Shown here: piece by piece, positions 60,671-64,000 of the stretch | How the letters are laid out: each line of letters begins with the position of its first letter | Numbering within the stretch: position 1 is the stretch's first letter | Assembly (NCBI GenBank): GCA_032622095.1 | Contig: CP136067.1 | Span: forward strand, 82,424,705-82,488,704 | Direction of reading: 5' to 3' | DNA length: 64,000 bases | Origin: Siphonodentalium dalli | Lineage: Eukaryota; Mollusca; Scaphopoda; Gadilida; Siphonodentaliidae | The notes under the pieces: model-generated | Told to the model about the DNA's origin: nothing | The model's database searches: none | What the model saw: the letters and a program-made list of their open reading frames with translations, nothing else | Position numbers and translations under genes: made by a program

Positions 60671-61089
60671 GTTATTTTATGTGCAGGTTTATGATGACAC
60701 ACTACTCATATGTATAGTTTTTGGTATTGATTGGTGATCGGTTTAGAAAAGAACTAACTCTTCCCGCACATTCCATAGACACATGGATAGCAATACTAGT
60801 AGGTTTATATTGGCACACTCTTCATCTGTATGGATTTAGGTATTGATTGATTAATTGATTTTGAAAATTATATTAGCCTAAAAATGTTGGGTTTATAATT
60901 TGTAAGAGAATGCATGTATATTGGCTGATTTTGTAAACACAGGCACCAGGCTAGACTATTCATTTGGAGAGGAAGTATTTTTTACATATGTCAGTGCCAA
61001 GATAATTAGTTTGACAGCGGGGCTGCGAAATCTTTGGCAGCGAAATGGCGAATTGATTTTTTTCAGATTATTTTATTATGCCCCCGACC

Positions 61090-61399
61090 ATCCGTGCGAA
61101 CATATCACCTTGTAACTTGGGTGTTGGTTATTAGATTTTGTTGTCCTTTGACATGGTGATAGAATATCTTGGGGGAAAGGATATCCATTCGTCCATTCAT
61201 TATTACAAGAGTTACGGCCCTTGATTGACTTGTGAATTTTATGTTCGAAAGAACATTTCAGCCAGTAACTTGGGCAAGTATTATGAGATTCAGTTACACT
61301 TTGGCATGGTGATAGCACATCTCGGGGGAAAGGATACCCACTTACTATTGGGTTCGTCCATTCATTGTTTCCAGAGTTATGGTTATAATGAATTTTCAC
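61090..61399. repeat. Tandem repeat of about 170 bp running into the gap
   Basis: GTAACTTGGG, ACATGGTGATAG/GCATGGTGATAG, GGGGGAAAGGATA and CGTCCATTCATT followed by AGAGTTA occur twice (about 61112-61215 and 61266-61380). A longer array is probably collapsed or missing in the gap. Confidence 0.75.
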
Positions 61400-61499
61400 N
61401 NNNNNNNNNNNNNNNNNNNNNNNNNNNNNNNNNNNNNNNNNNNNNNNNNNNNNNNNNNNNNNNNNNNNNNNNNNNNNNNNNNNNNNNNNNNNNNNNNNN
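61400..61499. other. Assembly gap (100 N)
   Basis: Exactly 100 N, the usual placeholder for a gap of unknown size. Open frames spanning it are meaningless. Confidence 0.99.
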
Positions 61500-61840
61500 A
61501 ATTTGGTGCCGCCTCTTCCTTCCGCGCACCCCTGACTCAAATTTATGACGCCACTTTTGCCATCTTAAAATCACACGATTAGATTCCTCGTTTCATGGAG
61601 AATGTGTATCAATTTTGTGGAAATAGGCGCTAAACAGGTTTATCAACTCTTGTGCCCTCTCCCCTTCCGTGCACCCCTGACTCAATTTTTTTCTGCCCCT
61701 CCCCCTTTTGTGCCCCTGACAACAACAGCGTCACTTTAGAAAATTCTAACCCACACCATTAACTTTCTCGTAAAAAAAAGTACCCCGAATAGACCCCTCT
61801 GTTGTTATCTAGATGGTCCCCTGTGAATTTCTATAGAACA

Positions 61841-63902
<2,062 letters not shown>

Positions 63903-64000
63903 TATTATTTCCACCTATAAGGGCATTCTCTAGAATATTAATGACGTTTTATCCTGCGATAAAATCCCATAACACTAACTAAATTACGTGAATATGTAAG
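63903..64000 (+). repeat. Element end, inverted copy of 28756-28852
   Basis: TTATTTCCACCTATAAGGGC through CACGTGAATAT-side TTACGTGAATATGTAAG is the reverse complement of 28756-28852. It begins sharply at ATTATTTCCAC and runs off the window, so the element body is to the right. Confidence 0.75.

Noticed and set aside
60951-61010. AG at 60951 as acceptor of a TH1 exon
   Set aside because: In the phase required by exon 25 a stop follows within three codons and the peptide does not resemble TH1.
61076-61582. ORFs across the assembly gap
   Set aside because: Their length is created by the 100-N placeholder.

Overview
This is an AT-rich, intron- and repeat-dominated eukaryotic nuclear contig. The repeat style (many short palindromic DNA elements, tetranucleotide and GA microsatellites, degenerate tandem repeats, long introns) suggests a marine invertebrate, most likely a mollusc. 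That placement is inference; no mitochondrial, rRNA or other taxonomic marker is present.

One real gene is visible. It is a short-tailed class I unconventional myosin on the + strand, most like animal myosin-Ib (MYO1B/MYO1A group). Twenty-five exons run from 5776 to 60322 with consistent phases, GT donors and AG acceptors. They encode about 871 codons without a stop: the motor from just before the P-loop (exons 1-18), a six-IQ lever arm (exons 19-23) and the neck/tail junction (exons 23-25). The N-terminal motor exons lie upstream of the window. The C-terminal membrane-binding TH1 tail lies downstream, or possibly near the 100-N gap at 61400-61499. The calmodulin-binding arm is built from phase-0 exons of 23 and 29 codons; exons 21 and 22 are near duplicates, so lever-arm length could be altered by exon skipping.

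Region by region: 1-5775 is upstream intron with AAGATGGCGGC-bearing repeats, a 68-bp tandem array and three foldback elements. 5776-14448 holds motor exons 1-5, including a 14-nt microexon. 14449-23559 is mostly repeats around exon 6. 23560-30650 holds exon 7 and a large intron with a Crypton-like recombinase remnant, an E-box cluster and a 1.4-kb element with an 8-bp target duplication. 30651-43552 holds the compact second half of the motor (exons 8-18). 43553-49410 is an intron largely filled by a candidate 4.7-kb inverted-repeat element. 49411-60322 holds the IQ and neck exons. 60323-64000 has no recognised exon and contains microsatellites and the assembly gap.

The introns carry several DNA-transposon families recognisable from termini and target duplications: TTAA-flanked (piggyBac-like) MITEs of at least four subfamilies, TA-flanked CAGT...ACTG palindromes (Tc1/mariner-like), two 8-bp-TSD elements (hAT-like), and long foldbacks. 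One foldback ends 16 nt before the acceptor of an IQ exon. No complete transposase, RNA gene, CRISPR array or second protein-coding gene could be supported.
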